A DNA stretch of 5,048 nt from an uncultured Clostridium sp. (GTDB taxonomy: Bacteria > Bacillota > Clostridia > Peptostreptococcales > Peptostreptococcaceae), in NCBI GenBank assembly GCA_900550335.1, contig URRU01000136.1, forward strand, positions 1-5,048. Reading direction: 5' to 3'. The notes under the pieces are model-generated. The model saw only the letters and a list, made by a program, of their open reading frames with translations, did not search any database and was not told the origin of the DNA. A program made the position numbers and the translations under genes. Shown one piece after another: positions 4,106 through 5,048 of the stretch; position 1 is the stretch's first letter; the number at the start of each line of letters is the position of its first letter.

Positions 4106-5048
4106 ATGAAAATTAAACAGAAAATCGCTGCAATTGCACTTTCTGCTACAATGGTATTTAGTAGCTTAGCTTTAGCTTTTGCAGACGGATCTAAAGTCGT
4201 TACTATTGGCGCCGACTTAAATGCTCAGCAGAGACAGATGATGTTAGATTACTTCGGTGTTTCTGAAAATGAAGCAATGATAATAAACGTAACAAATGCA
4301 GAAGAAAGAAAATACCTTCAAGGTGTTGCAACAGATGCACAGTTAGGTAGAAGAACAATATCTTGTGCCTATGTTGAGCCTACTTCAGGAAAAGATGGTA
4401 TAAATGTGAAAACTGCCAATCTTACTTGGGTTACAAGCTCTATGATAGCTTCAACACTTACTACAGCAGGTCTAACAAGTGCAAACGTAATAGCAGCTGC
4501 ACCTTATGCAGTTAGTGGAACAGGAGCACTTACTGGTGTTATCAAAGCATTTGAAGATGCATCAGGAGAAAAATTAGATGAAACTAAAAAGGAACTAGCC
4601 AATGAAGAATTAGTAACTACTGGGGACTTAGGTGATGAAATAGGTCAGGATAAAGCTGCTGGAGTTGTAAATGATGTTAAAAATGAGGTTATAAAAGAAG
4701 GAACTAGTGATACTACTCAGATAGCTGATATAATCAACAACGTAACTAACAACTACAATGTAACTCTTACACCAGAACAGATTCAGGCACTTACAGCTCT
4801 TATGGAAAAAATAGGTGCACAGAACTACAATTATAATGATATAAAAATTACATTAGAAAATGTTAAATTCAATATAAATGAAAACCTTGCTGCACTTGGA
4901 GAAAATGTAGATACAGTAGGTTTATTTGAAAAAATTAAATATTGGTTCTCTAACTTAGGTGGAGGTTCTGATACAGGTATATTAGAACAGACTGACGAAT
5001 CAGCTCTTGGATCTGATGCTGTTGTAAATGCTACTCAGGACAAAGTTG
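4106..5048 (+). CDS. Secreted DUF1002 (YpuA-like) protein, 3' end cut off by the window
   Basis: The open frame runs from ATG 4106 to the right edge with no stop: 314 complete codons. Residues 1-26 form a signal peptide with a basic start (MKIKQK), a hydrophobic core and a cleavage motif A-F-A before D27. The mature part begins VVTIGADLNAQQRQMMLDYFGV (31-52) and continues with NAEERKYLQG, RRTISCAYVEP and a TWVTSSMIASTLTTAGL segment. This series is what I know from DUF1002/YpuA-like exported proteins of Firmicutes, whose function is not established. An Asn-rich stretch NNVTNNYNVTLTPEQI precedes a helical segment. It is already longer than the roughly 290-aa Bacillus YpuA, so a C-terminal extension is likely. 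The start is supported by AAGGAGG (4092-4098) at 7-nt spacing. It is transcribed divergently from the HsdR-N-like operon. Confidence 0.88.
   Translation, partial: MKIKQKIAAIALSATMVFSSLALAFADGSKVVTIGADLNAQQRQMMLDYFGVSENEAMIINVTNAEERKYLQGVATDAQLGRRTISCAYVEPTSGKDGINVKTANLTWVTSSMIASTLTTAGLTSANVIAAAPYAVSGTGALTGVIKAFEDASGEKLDETKKELANEELVTTGDLGDEIGQDKAAGVVNDVKNEVIKEGTSDTTQIADIINNVTNNYNVTLTPEQIQALTALMEKIGAQNYNYNDIKITLENVKFNINENLAALGENVDTVGLFEKIKYWFSNLGGGSDTGILEQTDESALGSDAVVNATQDKV

Overview
The window is very AT-rich, with strong AGGAGG-type Shine-Dalgarno (SD) sequences and short sigma-A-like promoters. Its proteins are of Firmicutes type (DUF1002/YpuA-like, DUF2325, family 4 uracil-DNA glycosylase), and it carries an IStron. 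Together these point to a clostridial chromosome, plausibly Peptostreptococcaceae or Clostridiaceae; the species cannot be fixed from the sequence alone.

Layout from left to right. Positions 1-253 hold no gene. This stretch has a possible leftward promoter at the far left and a cluster of hairpins. A small DUF2325-family gene lies at 254-547 on the minus strand. Immediately upstream of its start codon sits a complete-looking IStron (about 555-2413, minus strand), which is a group I self-splicing intron fused to a TnpB transposon module. In its own reading direction it has an extended P1, a subgroup IA-like ribozyme core (2413-1981), an intact TnpB RNA-guided nuclease gene (1840-728) and an omega-RNA scaffold running to the 3' splice site at 556/555. 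No TnpA transposase is present. Upstream of the IStron are the SD and promoter that evidently belonged to the DUF2325 gene (2414-2563). A terminator (2661-2698) then closes a two-gene minus-strand operon: a HsdR-N-like protein with a Cys/His tail (3343-3828) followed by family 4 uracil-DNA glycosylase (2728-3306). A divergent plus-strand gene at 4106 encodes a secreted DUF1002 protein that runs off the right edge.

The most interesting feature is where the IStron sits. It separates the DUF2325 SD (AAGGAGGT, 2414-2421) from its start codon (545-547). The SD is itself the 5' exon strand of P1: exon GAGGU pairs with an intron guide sequence GCCUC at 2338-2342, including the U.G wobble that defines group I 5' splice sites. 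Splicing would join AAGGAGGU to (G)AAUAUAU-AUG and rebuild a textbook ribosome-binding site with an 8-9 nt spacer. Unspliced RNA has no usable SD at the start codon. DUF2325 translation therefore appears to depend on splicing. The competing fate of the same transcript is maturation into an omega-RNA whose guide reads the first codons of the DUF2325 gene. A long inverted repeat (562-599 with 1937-1975) would fold the whole TnpB/omega-RNA module out as one loop and bring the 3' splice site back to the ribozyme core.
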